A DNA stretch of 64,000 nt from Candidatus Riflebacteria bacterium HGW-Riflebacteria-1 (GTDB lineage Bacteria; Muiribacteriota; Ozemobacteria; Ozemobacterales; Ozemobacteraceae): contig PGYB01000002.1 of NCBI GenBank assembly GCA_002839445.1, positions 186,001-250,000 on the forward strand, written 5' to 3'. The notes beneath the pieces were generated by a model that made no database searches, was not told where the DNA came from, and saw only the letters and a list, made by a program, of their open reading frames with translations. Positions 25,174 to 33,132 of the stretch are shown here, in pieces. Each line of letters starts with the position of its first letter. Within the stretch, counting starts at the first letter, position 1. The position numbers were made by a program, and so were the translations under genes.

Positions 25174-25662
25174 TTATAAATCCCTTGGTTCTTCGCCCAG
25201 TATAGAAAGCCTGATCAGGCCTGAGTCGAGGTCAAATTCTATCGATCTACCTCTTTTGCCGCCAACATCTTCGGCCACCAGCGGAAAGCCCATTTTTTTA
25301 AGAGCCTTTTTTACAGCTATGGCGTTGTCGCGGCCGATATTGTTTTCATAATCTTCAGTGGGCGGGAACATTTCTGAGCCGCCGACGATTTTGGCATGCA
25401 GATTCGCTTTAAACACGCCATCTTCGTTTTTGATTGCATCATAAAGAGCCGGTATGGCCGTGTCAGCAAACTTGTTAGGGTTGATGCGTTCTTTGTCGAT
25501 GCCGCTTGAGTCAGGCAGCATGACATGCGCAATTCCGCCAACTTTGCTTTTGGTATCATATAAAGAAACGATGACACATGAGCCGATGCCATAGACAGCC
25601 AATGTTTCAGGGCTTCTGGCCACTTTAAGCTCCCCCATGCCAACCGGAATGACAACAGACAT
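25174..25662 (-). CDS. cheD: CheD chemoreceptor glutamine deamidase
   Basis: This 162-residue protein deamidates chemoreceptor glutamines and binds CheC. The catalytic Cys is in YGIGSCVIVSLYD (about Cys28) and the His in GGIAHVMLPDS (about His46); KIVGGSEMF follows. Length and motifs match CheD. It lies three bases downstream of cheC, the usual pairing in Bacillus and Thermotoga, where the CheD-CheC complex stimulates CheY-P dephosphorylation. It is followed without a gap by the small membrane-protein gene. Confidence 0.97.
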   Translation of the reverse strand: MSVVIPVGMGELKVARSPETLAVYGIGSCVIVSLYDTKSKVGGIAHVMLPDSSGIDKERINPNKFADTAIPALYDAIKNEDGVFKANLHAKIVGGSEMFPPTEDYENNIGRDNAIAVKKALKKMGFPLVAEDVGGKRGRSIEFDLDSGLIRLSILGEEPRDL

Positions 25663-25665
25663 GCC

Positions 25666-26283
25666 TTAAACGACTCCGATCTTTTGCAGCAATATACTTA
25701 GAGATTTTGGTTCTGGCAGTAGAAAAATGTGTATTCTCAAGTCTTCTTCGCTTTCGATGAACGAAGTTTCGATCATCAAAACCTTGTCACTGACTGCAGT
25801 CATGTCGGCAACAACGCTGTCAATCATTGCTCCTGCCATGTCAAAGGTCATAGATGGCAGAGAGTTCAGCATTGGAGTCTGGGCCAGGGCAGAGAGTGCG
25901 TTCAAAAAAGCACCGGCAAGAATATTGCCGACTTCGCGCATACACGAGCTTTCGAGCTCAGACATTTTTAACGGGTCTTCAATTTCGCAGCCGGGTATGA
26001 GTGTTTTCAGCAGCTTTATCGAAGTGTCTTCGGGAATAAGCAGCAGAAATCGCCCGGAGATTTCGCCGAGCACCTTGAGGAATATACCCATCACGCGCGT
26101 ACCCGGCCCACCAAGAATGTCAGGAATATCTTTAAACTCAAGAATGGCAGCGCTTGGCACTGCCATGTCGATTTTGCGGTTAAGAAACTGCGCCAGCGCG
26201 CTGGCAGCGTTGCCAGAACCGATGTTGCCGACTTCTCTGAGGGCGTCGAGCTGTATTTTCGTCAGGGAGGTGATATCGTCCAT
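25666..26283 (-). CDS. cheC: CheC-type CheY-P phosphatase
   Basis: The start is the ATG at 26283 (205 residues), with GAGG seven bases upstream; a longer in-frame form starting 33 bases earlier is unlikely. Both phosphatase signatures of the CheC/CheX/FliY family are present: LREVGNIGSGNAASALA (about residues 14-30) and MREVGNILAGAFLNALS (about 110-126), each with the catalytic Glu and Asn. It dephosphorylates CheY-P and is regulated by CheD, the next gene. No CheA, CheY or receptor lies in this window. Confidence 0.95.
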   Translation of the reverse strand: MDDITSLTKIQLDALREVGNIGSGNAASALAQFLNRKIDMAVPSAAILEFKDIPDILGGPGTRVMGIFLKVLGEISGRFLLLIPEDTSIKLLKTLIPGCEIEDPLKMSELESSCMREVGNILAGAFLNALSALAQTPMLNSLPSMTFDMAGAMIDSVVADMTAVSDKVLMIETSFIESEEDLRIHIFLLPEPKSLSILLQKIGVV

Positions 26284-26314
26284 TAATAACCTCAGTAAGA
26301 TACAAATCAGTGCC

Positions 26315-26343
26315 ATTATAAAGCAGCGTCAGGCATAATGCAA
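26315..26343 (-). promoter_or_regulatory. Predicted sigma-70 promoter of the cheC-cheD-fliA operon
   Basis: On the minus strand TTGCAT, a 17-nt spacer and a perfect TATAAT lie about 30 bases before the cheC start. The sequence suggests housekeeping, not FliA-dependent, transcription. Confidence 0.7.
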
Positions 26344-26407
26344 TAGCTGCAATTTATAAAAGCGTGAATTCTTGCTGACTGATATGCCGGTTTATTGGCG
26401 TGTTTGC

Positions 26408-27013
26408 TCAGGAAGCAGGTTCCTGCTCAGGGTTCAAAAAATCTATGCCATTATATCGGGTCATCGCTTTGTTACCCATGCCGAGCAGCCACAGTGCAGC
26501 CATTTCTGGAATTGCGGCAATCACCAGTCTGAACACGGCCATTTCTTCCGGGGAAACTGTGCCGAGAACGTGTGATACGAGAGTGGTGTGTGCGGCATCT
26601 TCCTTAGCGACCGGCTGCCCAACACCAATGCGCAGGCGCCAGAAATTGCGGCCGATGTGGTTGATTATCGATTTGAGGCCGTTATGCCCGCCATCACTGC
26701 CGCAGGCGCGCATTCTGATGCGCCCGGCCGGAAGATTGATGTCGTCAATGATTACCAGAAGCTCTTCAGGGGGCAGGTTGTTGTCAATCATTACCCCCGC
26801 GATCGCTTCGCCGGAAAGATTCATGTAGGTTTGCGGCTTTACCAGCAGGTGTGTCTGCCCATGCAGTATCAGCTGGCCGGTAAATGCCTGGTGCTGACGC
26901 TGACTCAGGTCTACCCTGAATTTGTCGGCAATGGCATCGGCCGCCCAGAATCCGGCGTTGTGCCGGGTATTCTCGTATTCGTTTCCGGGATTTCCAAGTC
27001 CTGCTATTATCAT
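26408..27013 (-). CDS. pth: Peptidyl-tRNA hydrolase
   Basis: This 201-residue enzyme frees tRNA from peptidyl-tRNA released by stalled ribosomes. It begins at MIIAGLGNPG at 27013, the usual start of the family; an upstream in-frame TTG adds 12 unrelated residues. The catalytic His is in NTRHNAGFWAAD, and KPQTYMNLSGEA, IDDINLPAGRIRMR and GSDGGHNGLKSII are all conserved. It is transcribed toward cheC but separated from it by a promoter, and is divergent from gpmI. No strong Shine-Dalgarno sequence is visible. Confidence 0.97.
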   Translation of the reverse strand: MIIAGLGNPGNEYENTRHNAGFWAADAIADKFRVDLSQRQHQAFTGQLILHGQTHLLVKPQTYMNLSGEAIAGVMIDNNLPPEELLVIIDDINLPAGRIRMRACGSDGGHNGLKSIINHIGRNFWRLRIGVGQPVAKEDAAHTTLVSHVLGTVSPEEMAVFRLVIAAIPEMAALWLLGMGNKAMTRYNGIDFLNPEQEPAS

Positions 27014-27086
27014 GCACTGATTATTAACAGAGCTTGCCGGGAAAGTCAACGCCAGTTGCGCTGATAAAGCCTTTGCTGGCTAAAAT

Positions 27087-27116
27087 TTGACATATTCATG
27101 GCTTCACGGGTATAAT
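27087..27116 (+). promoter_or_regulatory. Consensus sigma-70 promoter of gpmI-gmk
   Basis: TTGACA (27087-27092), an 18-nt spacer and TATAAT (27111-27116) are both perfect hexamers, 44 bases before the gpmI ATG. Confidence 0.85.
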
Positions 27117-27160
27117 CCGCCAACCCTGATGTTTTCTCAATTTTTTTCAAGGTTTGAAAT

Positions 27161-28699
27161 ATGGAAGCAAAATCAAGAGTCCTGCTGATAATTCTCGATG
27201 GCTTTGGCATCTCAGAAACTACTGAAGGCAACGCTGTTTACGCAGCTCACCCTGAATTTATAAACAAGCTGCTCGAAGAACGCCCATGCACCAGGCTTGG
27301 CGCTTCAGGACTCGATGTTGGTCTGCCTGAAGGGCAGATGGGTAATTCTGAAGTCGGCCACCTGAACATCGGTGCCGGTCGCATTGTTTATCAGGATATT
27401 ACCCGCATCAATCTTGCAATAGAAGACGGTTCTTTTTTCGAGAACAAGCTGTTGCTCGAAACTTTCGCCAGACTCAAAAAGTCAGGCAAGGCTCTGCATC
27501 TTTATGGCCTGGTGTCTGACGGCGGTGTTCACAGCCACATCAGCCACATAAGCGCCATTTTAAAGCTTGCCAAAGCCCAGGGTCTCAGCAAAGTCTTTAT
27601 TCATGCATTTACAGATGGTCGCGACACCTCGCCGACCAGTGGTGTGCATTTTATTCGTGATCTTGTCGAAGATACCAGAAAAATAGGCGTTGGCCAGATT
27701 GCGTCGGTTTCTGGCCGCTACTACGCCATGGATCGTGACAATCGCTGGGAAAGAGTTGAAAAGGCTTATCTTGCCATGGTTCACGGCGTTGGCAATCGTG
27801 CCACAGACCCGGTATTGGCCATGGAAGCTTCATACAAGGTTAACGTGACCGATGAATTTGTAATTCCGGTTGTTATCGAAGCTAACGGTGACCCGATTGC
27901 CACCATAGATGATGGCGACACTATTCTCGCCTTCAACTTCCGGGCCGACCGCATGCGCCAGATTACCAAGGTTTTCACCCGTCCTGAATTCGAAGAATTC
28001 AAGCGCAAGGAAATGCATGTCGATTACCTGAGTTTTACGCATTATGCCGATGAATTCAGCTTTCCGGTGGTTTTCCAGCAGCAGCACCTCGACAAGGTGC
28101 TCGGCTCAATTCTTGCCGACAACAACGTTGCGCAGCTGCGTCTTGCCGAAACCGAAAAATATGCCCACGTCACCTATTTTACCAACGGCGGTCACGAGCC
28201 GCCATTCGCGCTTGAAGACCGGCACATGGTTCCCAGCCCGAAGGTGAAGACCTACGATCTCAAGCCCGAGATGTCAGCATTTGAAGTGAGCGAATACCTT
28301 ATTGAAAAGCTGCGCACCGAAAAATATGGCTTTATTATGGTTAATTTTGCCAACTGTGATATGGTTGGGCATACCGGCTTCATGGAAGCGGCCATGAAAG
28401 CTGTCAGCACCGTTGACTGCGTGCTGTCAAAGGTGATTCCCGTCGCTTACGAAAAGGGTTATGATTGCATCATCACCGCCGATCACGGCAATGCCGAACA
28501 AATGGTCGATGCCGAAACTGGTGAAGCATTTACTGAACATACGGTTAATCCTGTGCCCTGCTGCATTCTGTCGCGCTCGTCGTATGAACTTAGACCCGAA
28601 GGCCGACTCAGTGACATTGCGCCTACCGTGCTCGAACTTCTTGGCATTGACAAGCCGGCAGAAATGACCGGCCAATCTCTTATTTCCCGCAGAAAATGA
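27161..28699 (+). CDS. gpmI: 2,3-bisphosphoglycerate-independent phosphoglycerate mutase
   Basis: This 512-residue enzyme interconverts 3- and 2-phosphoglycerate in glycolysis using two Mn ions. ILDGFGIS (residues about 11-18) gives the first metal ligand, and the phosphoserine loop MGNSEVGHLNIGAGR is at about 60-74. DGRDTSPTSG, GRYYAMDRDNRWER, NFRADRMRQ and TADHGNAEQM complete the signature. The length is usual for the family. It lies eight bases ahead of gmk, so the two are co-transcribed from the perfect promoter upstream. It belongs to the alkaline phosphatase superfamily, and here the catalytic residues are intact, unlike those of the 9615 protein. Confidence 0.98.
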   Translation: MEAKSRVLLIILDGFGISETTEGNAVYAAHPEFINKLLEERPCTRLGASGLDVGLPEGQMGNSEVGHLNIGAGRIVYQDITRINLAIEDGSFFENKLLLETFARLKKSGKALHLYGLVSDGGVHSHISHISAILKLAKAQGLSKVFIHAFTDGRDTSPTSGVHFIRDLVEDTRKIGVGQIASVSGRYYAMDRDNRWERVEKAYLAMVHGVGNRATDPVLAMEASYKVNVTDEFVIPVVIEANGDPIATIDDGDTILAFNFRADRMRQITKVFTRPEFEEFKRKEMHVDYLSFTHYADEFSFPVVFQQQHLDKVLGSILADNNVAQLRLAETEKYAHVTYFTNGGHEPPFALEDRHMVPSPKVKTYDLKPEMSAFEVSEYLIEKLRTEKYGFIMVNFANCDMVGHTGFMEAAMKAVSTVDCVLSKVIPVAYEKGYDCIITADHGNAEQMVDAETGEAFTEHTVNPVPCCILSRSSYELRPEGRLSDIAPTVLELLGIDKPAEMTGQSLISRRK

Positions 28700-28706
28700 T
28701 CCAAAG

Positions 28707-29321
28707 ATGAACGCACCAGCAACAACCCGAAAGGGCTATCTTTTCATTGTTTCCGGTCCCTCAGGGGTCGGCAAAACAGTTCTGTGTAACGCGATTGTCA
28801 GCAAATTCGCGCCAGATGTCGTTTACTCGATATCTACTACTTCGCGGGCCCCGCGTGGTGGCGAAACCAACGGGCAGGAATACTTTTTCTGCACCGCCGA
28901 AGAATTCGAAAAAGATATCGGCCGCAACGAGTTTGCCGAGTGGGCTTTTGTTCACGGCAATTATTACGGGACGCCACGCCGCTTTGTAACTGACAATCTG
29001 GATGCCGGCAAGCATGTTATTCTGAATATCGATGTTCAGGGTGCCATGAAGATTCGTGAGGCTTACCCTGAATCAATCATGATTTTTATTTTGCCGCCGA
29101 CATTTGATGCACTCGAGAGCCGCATTCGCAAACGCAACATGGATAGCGAGCACTCGCTGCGGCATCGTCTCGAAAACGCCCGAAAAGAGCTTGATTATCG
29201 CGAACACTATAAGTACACCGTGATTAATGACAATCTTGATGCAGCTATAAACGAGCTGACCGATATTTTTACCGGGTATGTACAACGCCGGCAGGTTGAA
29301 CAGCCTGCGCTCGCTAAATAA
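28707..29321 (+). CDS. gmk: Guanylate kinase
   Basis: This 204-residue enzyme phosphorylates GMP to GDP. The P-loop is VSGPSGVGKTVL (about residues 14-25), followed by YSISTTSRAPRGGETNGQEY, the GMP-binding segment, and NIDVQGAMKIRE. The lid region RIRKRNMDSEHSLRHRLENA contains the usual Arg residues. Length and motifs are complete. It follows gpmI by seven bases, so it shares its promoter. The purine kinase and glycolytic mutase have no obvious functional link beyond co-expression. Confidence 0.97.
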   Translation: MNAPATTRKGYLFIVSGPSGVGKTVLCNAIVSKFAPDVVYSISTTSRAPRGGETNGQEYFFCTAEEFEKDIGRNEFAEWAFVHGNYYGTPRRFVTDNLDAGKHVILNIDVQGAMKIREAYPESIMIFILPPTFDALESRIRKRNMDSEHSLRHRLENARKELDYREHYKYTVINDNLDAAINELTDIFTGYVQRRQVEQPALAK

Positions 29322-29342
29322 GCTAAATAGGGTTTTCGGCCA

Positions 29343-29371
29343 TTGACACCTTGGCTGCTCATTCTTATAAT
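29343..29371 (+). promoter_or_regulatory. Consensus sigma-70 promoter of the FecR-domain gene
   Basis: TTGACA (29343-29348), exactly 17 nt, then TATAAT (29366-29371). This is a perfect consensus promoter, 51 bases before the ATG. Confidence 0.88.
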
Positions 29372-29421
29372 TTAAGAAACTTCGGTAATTCGACCCTTTG
29401 TGGTCAAGGAGGCTTTATACT

Positions 29422-30156
29422 ATGAAATGCACAAAGCTGTGCTTCCTGTTTATTTGCTTTATGATGTGTTTTACCTCGGCCTGGGCTGACGGCAGCCAGC
29501 TGGTTGCTCTCGATGCCAAGCTCGATATTATCAGCGGTCAGGTTAAGCTGACCCGCGTTGGCAGTGCAAAAACCGATGTTGTTACCCAGTCAGTAGATCT
29601 CTACGCTGGCGACCTGCTCGAAACTCTGCGTGAGTCGAAAGCTACACTGGTATATGGCGATGGCACGATCATGCGCATTAAAGAACGCACACTGATTGAA
29701 GTTCAGCCTCTCAGTATAAAGGTTTTCAAGGGTAAGACCTGGTATAAGTTCACCAAGCGCGGAACCGAATTTAAAATCGAAACCCCGACTCTGGTCGCTG
29801 GCATCAGAGGCACAGAATTTGAAGTTGCCGTTGGCTCACATAAACGCACTTCTCTGTCAGTTACCGAGGGCGCGGTTAAGGCTGTAAGCCGCCGGTCAAA
29901 ACGTGGCCTGCTGATACGTGCCGGTTTTGCAACCCATTGCGACAGCGATTCAGACCTGGTTAAACCCTATAAATTCAATATCGATCGCAAGAAAGCTGAA
30001 TGGACAGATGCCGAATGGCAGTCTAAGGCCGAGAATGAATACCAGCTGTTCCTTAAATACATGAATCTTAAATACGAATATGGCGAAAACGACTCAAGAA
30101 CCGAAGACGCACGCAAAGCTCACGACAAATTCAAGGCTGCAGAACAGAAAAAGTAA
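29422..30156 (+). CDS. Exported FecR-domain protein
   Basis: The start is set at the ATG at 29422 (244 residues) because AAGGAGG lies nine bases ahead and a signal peptide follows (cleavage near SAWA). Residues about 30-170 form a FecR domain: KLDIISGQVKLTRVG, the segment AGDLLETLRESKATLVYGDG, and TPTLVAGIRGTEFEVAVG, the usual conserved core. The C-terminal 60 residues are charged and helical. FecR domains of this stand-alone type are common in surface or periplasmic proteins with unknown ligands. It has its own perfect promoter and a terminator. Confidence 0.88.
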   Translation: MKCTKLCFLFICFMMCFTSAWADGSQLVALDAKLDIISGQVKLTRVGSAKTDVVTQSVDLYAGDLLETLRESKATLVYGDGTIMRIKERTLIEVQPLSIKVFKGKTWYKFTKRGTEFKIETPTLVAGIRGTEFEVAVGSHKRTSLSVTEGAVKAVSRRSKRGLLIRAGFATHCDSDSDLVKPYKFNIDRKKAEWTDAEWQSKAENEYQLFLKYMNLKYEYGENDSRTEDARKAHDKFKAAEQKK

Positions 30157-30180
30157 GCCCGATTAACCCGATAATAAAAA

Positions 30181-30203
30181 ACGCCCGGCCTGTAGCCGGG
30201 CGT
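30181..30203. terminator. Bidirectional Rho-independent terminator
   Basis: ACGCCCGGC, loop CTGTA and GCCGGGCGT form a 9-bp GC-rich stem with TTTTTT on the right and AAAAA on the left. It serves both the FecR gene (plus) and the smr gene (minus), which converge here. Confidence 0.92.
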
Positions 30204-30217
30204 TTTTTATTGCGTAA

Positions 30218-30682
30218 CTAGCCGGTAATGGCCTGATAGTGGCGATACTGCCCCTTGTAAAAAGAGGTGATTGTGCCCTGCTTTTCGAGGCCTTTAAGCG
30301 AGGCGAGAATTCTGGTGTCGCCGTGTCGGCGAAATTTGCCGCTGATTTTGCTGAGTGTTTTGGCGGTGGCGCAATATTCGAGAATCTCTTCGCCGAGCAG
30401 ATCAAGGGCGTCTGGTAATGCCTTTGCCGGAAAAACCATTGTTTGCCCGGGGTTTGCCGGCCGCAGGCTTTCTCCGGGCTCATAGCCGAGGCAGTCAGTA
30501 TGTCTGGCGAGAAAACTGCGAATGCGCAGGCGTAGTGCTCCGCCTTCTCCGGTTGATCCATAACCGTGAATAACATCAATTCGCCTGTAGTCACCGGCTT
30601 TCACCTGGCGGTTGTAATATTTAACCAGCGTTTCAACTGCTTCAATCTGGGTCAGGCCATGCAGATCTATTTCATTGCTCAT
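30218..30682 (-). CDS. Smr-domain protein
   Basis: This 154-residue protein has an N-terminal Smr (small MutS-related) domain with the DLHGL motif (residues 6-10) and VIHGYGSTGEGGALR (about 37-51), which carries the conserved HGxG loop. Smr domains are nicking or RNA endonucleases; some act on ribosome-collided mRNA. The C-terminal 80 residues may be a winged-helix-like segment (LSKISGKFRRHGDTRILASL). It lies eight bases after the arfB stop, on the same strand. Pairing with a ribosome-rescue gene fits a role in mRNA or ribosome quality control, though this is inference. Confidence 0.85.
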   Translation of the reverse strand: MSNEIDLHGLTQIEAVETLVKYYNRQVKAGDYRRIDVIHGYGSTGEGGALRLRIRSFLARHTDCLGYEPGESLRPANPGQTMVFPAKALPDALDLLGEEILEYCATAKTLSKISGKFRRHGDTRILASLKGLEKQGTITSFYKGQYRHYQAITG

Positions 30683-30690
30683 AATGGCAT

Positions 30691-31128
30691 TTAATCGCTG
30701 TCGGGCCAGTTTGGGCGGCGGCGCTGCGATTTTTTTTCACCCGTCTGCTTTTTTTTGCCAATGCGTCTTTCGACCGAAGCTCGCGTCGGGCGGGTTGGTC
30801 GCCGCGGTTTTGGCGGTGTGAGAGCCTTGAGAATCATTTTTTTGAGCTTGTCGCAGGCATCGTCGAGATTGCGAACCTGCTCACGGTATCTCTGACTGGT
30901 AATTATGATGGTGTTTTCAGAGTCGACCCGGTTGCCGGCCAGTGCGAGCAGGCGGTTGATTACCGGTGCGCTTAGCTGCGGGCAGCGTTCAGGGTTAAAG
31001 CGCAACTCGATACAGGTTGCCACCTTGTTGACGTTTTGCCCGCCCGGCCCGGAAGACCGCACCGCGCTGATTTCGATCTGGTCAGCCGGTATCGTCAGAT
31101 TCTCGTTGATAATAATTGCATTGTTCAA
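30691..31128 (-). CDS. arfB: Alternative ribosome-rescue peptidyl-tRNA hydrolase ArfB (YaeJ)
   Basis: This 145-residue protein releases nascent chains from ribosomes that lack a stop codon. The GGQ catalytic motif lies in RSSGPGGQNVNKVATCIELRF (residues about 24-44, read in two parts). The C-terminal tail is strongly basic (KPRRPTRPTRASVERRIGKK), which enters the empty mRNA channel. The start is a TTG overlapping the upstream GT9 gene as TTGA, and no ATG is available for the conserved N-terminus. The domain order matches ArfB rather than release factors 1/2. Confidence 0.95.
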   Translation of the reverse strand: MNNAIIINENLTIPADQIEISAVRSSGPGGQNVNKVATCIELRFNPERCPQLSAPVINRLLALAGNRVDSENTIIITSQRYREQVRNLDDACDKLKKMILKALTPPKPRRPTRPTRASVERRIGKKKQTGEKKSQRRRPNWPDSD

Positions 31129-32132
31129 GGTTTGCGTTCTCTCAGGAGCCAGTTCAGAGCTGGCGCAAGTTCAATGCGGGCCATGCAGCCGATGTTGGCG
31201 CAATTCTCGCATTTTCCTTTACAATAACCCAGATCTGGCCTGATAACAAGGTTTTTGCTGCCGACCGGGCCCCAGCGCTGCGGAGTCATGGCTGCTACCG
31301 GTGGGAAAAAAGCTACTGTTGGCAGCTGAAGCGATGCGGCAAGGTGCAGTGGGCCGGTTGAACCGCCGATGAAGGCGGAACAGCAGGAAAATGCTGTGGC
31401 CAGTTCGGCGAGGTCAGGAACATTACATAAAAAGTTCAGTTGACCAGCTGGTGCGGGCGAAAAAAAGCTTTTCAACTTTTCTTCGCCAGGACCCAGGCTT
31501 ATGACGACCGGCAGATTTTGCGCGATCAGCATCTTTGCCAGTTCGGCGTAGCGCTCGGGAGGCAGGTTGTGAGCTGATCCACCATGCCCGGGATGAATAA
31601 TAACTGGTCGCTGCAGGCCAAGCGCGGCAATTCTTGCCGCTCCCTGGTCTGCCTGATCGGGCCTTAGCTTGAACAGGTATGGTGAGTAGTCGATTCTGGG
31701 CACAATGCCCTGCAGCAGGTCGAGATTGTAGCAAAATTCGTGCTTTTCGTTTCGTGATCTCTTCTGTACACGACGATCGTTGAGCAGCAGTTGCCAGACA
31801 TTCGAAGCGCGGCCGGTGCGCGTTGCGATGCCTGCCCGCCAGGCGGTAATGATTGCCCGGCCGGTCGGGTGAACAATTATGCAGTTGTCGATAGCGAGTG
31901 CTTTGAATTTCTGCGTCAGGGCTGGCGCGAACAGCCCGGCAGGGTAGTCGTCGTCAATTATAACTTCGTCGACTTCGGGGCAGAGCTTGAGCAGTGGCGC
32001 GGTATATGTTCGTACATGAGCGACAATATGCGCATTATTAAAGGCTTTTCGCAGTTCACGAAAGACGGGCAGGGTAAGAATGAGATCGCCGGCGCGGTCG
32101 GTGCGTGAAACCAGAAATCTTGGCTCAGTCAT
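31125..32132 (-). CDS. GT9 heptosyltransferase-family glycosyltransferase
   Basis: The start is set at the ATG at 32132 (335 residues), which overlaps the waaF stop by eight bases and begins MTEPRFLVSRTDRAGD; a 14-residue upstream extension looks spurious. GT9 features are RTDRAGDLILTLPVFREL near the N-terminus, VIIHPGHGGSAHNLPPERYAELAKML (read in parts), the motif FIGGSTGPLHLAASLQLPTVAFF and a cysteine-rich end (YCKGKCENCANIGCM). Such enzymes add heptose to LPS core using an ADP- or nucleotide-activated heptose. The exact sugar and linkage cannot be read from sequence. Third of three neighbouring GT9 genes. Confidence 0.9.
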   Translation of the reverse strand: MTEPRFLVSRTDRAGDLILTLPVFRELRKAFNNAHIVAHVRTYTAPLLKLCPEVDEVIIDDDYPAGLFAPALTQKFKALAIDNCIIVHPTGRAIITAWRAGIATRTGRASNVWQLLLNDRRVQKRSRNEKHEFCYNLDLLQGIVPRIDYSPYLFKLRPDQADQGAARIAALGLQRPVIIHPGHGGSAHNLPPERYAELAKMLIAQNLPVVISLGPGEEKLKSFFSPAPAGQLNFLCNVPDLAELATAFSCCSAFIGGSTGPLHLAASLQLPTVAFFPPVAAMTPQRWGPVGSKNLVIRPDLGYCKGKCENCANIGCMARIELAPALNWLLRERKP

Positions 32133-33132
32133 TGCTCGTTCCGATAAGGTTCTGCAACGCGACAAAAACAGCAAGAGCGCTGATATTCTGCATGCAGATT
32201 TGATCCAGGCGAGGGCATACTCTTTGACGACAGGGGGCTTGCGGGCAGATGTCGGTACTGACTTCGGTAAACCGCGGGTTCAGTGGCCCGGTTCTTGTCA
32301 TGTCGGTCGGGCCGACCGGCACCACTGTAGGCGTGTTGCAGAGAGCGCCGAGATGCATTGTGCCTGAATCATTGGCAATCAGCGCTCTGGCACCTGCCAG
32401 CAGGCAGGCAAGCTCGCCAGGACTTGTCTGGCCGGCAGTGTCGATGAGCCTGCCGCGAGCTTCGTCGCAGATCTGGCGGGTGAGAGCCGTTTCGCTGCTG
32501 CCCGCGGTCAGAACAATCGGTAACTGGTAAGAATCGCTGATAAGTCTGGCCAGTTCGGCAAACTTTTCTGGTGGCCAACGCTTGGCTGAGCCAAATGCCG
32601 CGCCCGGTGCCAGCACCATGTACTTTTCGCTGGCGTTGAGTCCGAATTTGCCGGTAACCTGCTGCAGTGTCTGTTCATCAGGCTTATAAACTGGCAGAGC
32701 TGGTTTAATGCTGGCGAGTCCGGCTTCTTTGACCAGCATAAAATGCAGATCTGATTCATGCATCTGTTTAAAATCAACCGGTTTGTCTATGGCCTTGTCG
32801 AGCAGCAGTCCGCGCATCTGACAGGAAAATCCGATGCTTTCTCTGGCAGAACAGGCTTTGGCGAGAATCGCCGCGCGCCAGGAGTCGGGCAGAGCGATTA
32901 TCTTGCTGGCTTTGAGGGCACGCAAAGGTTTGAGAGCTCGAAAAACGCCCTGAATAGGACCGTTTGTCGTTATCGGGTGAGTAGTGATGTTTCCCGGCAG
33001 CAGCTGATAAAAGTCGCTGAGATGGGGACGGGTGACGATATGAACTTCACTGGTTTCTGCGGCGGCGATAATGGCGGGCGCCGACATGATTATGTCGCCA
33101 AGCCAGTTGAGGCCGATAAAAATCGTTTTCAT
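32125..33132 (-). CDS. waaF: LPS heptosyltransferase II
   Basis: This 335-residue GT9 enzyme adds the second L-glycero-D-manno-heptose to the LPS inner core in the cytoplasm. It begins MKTIFIGLNWLGDIIMSAPA, the usual waaF start, and contains LAPGAAFGSAKRWPPEKFAELA (about residue 174), ANDSGTMHLGALCNTPTVVPVG and a terminal cysteine cluster (CPQAPCRQRVCPRLDQICM). Of the three neighbouring GT9 genes it is closest to WaaF in length and motif wording. Both ends overlap neighbours (ATGA with the next upstream gene; eight bases downstream), so the core-LPS genes form one transcript. Confidence 0.93.
   Translation of the reverse strand: MKTIFIGLNWLGDIIMSAPAIIAAAETSEVHIVTRPHLSDFYQLLPGNITTHPITTNGPIQGVFRALKPLRALKASKIIALPDSWRAAILAKACSARESIGFSCQMRGLLLDKAIDKPVDFKQMHESDLHFMLVKEAGLASIKPALPVYKPDEQTLQQVTGKFGLNASEKYMVLAPGAAFGSAKRWPPEKFAELARLISDSYQLPIVLTAGSSETALTRQICDEARGRLIDTAGQTSPGELACLLAGARALIANDSGTMHLGALCNTPTVVPVGPTDMTRTGPLNPRFTEVSTDICPQAPCRQRVCPRLDQICMQNISALAVFVALQNLIGTSND

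Noticed and set aside
30218..30682. Smr protein considered as a MutS2 fragment
   Set aside because: It starts with its own DLHGL domain at residue 6 and has good spacing to arfB, so it is a complete stand-alone Smr protein.
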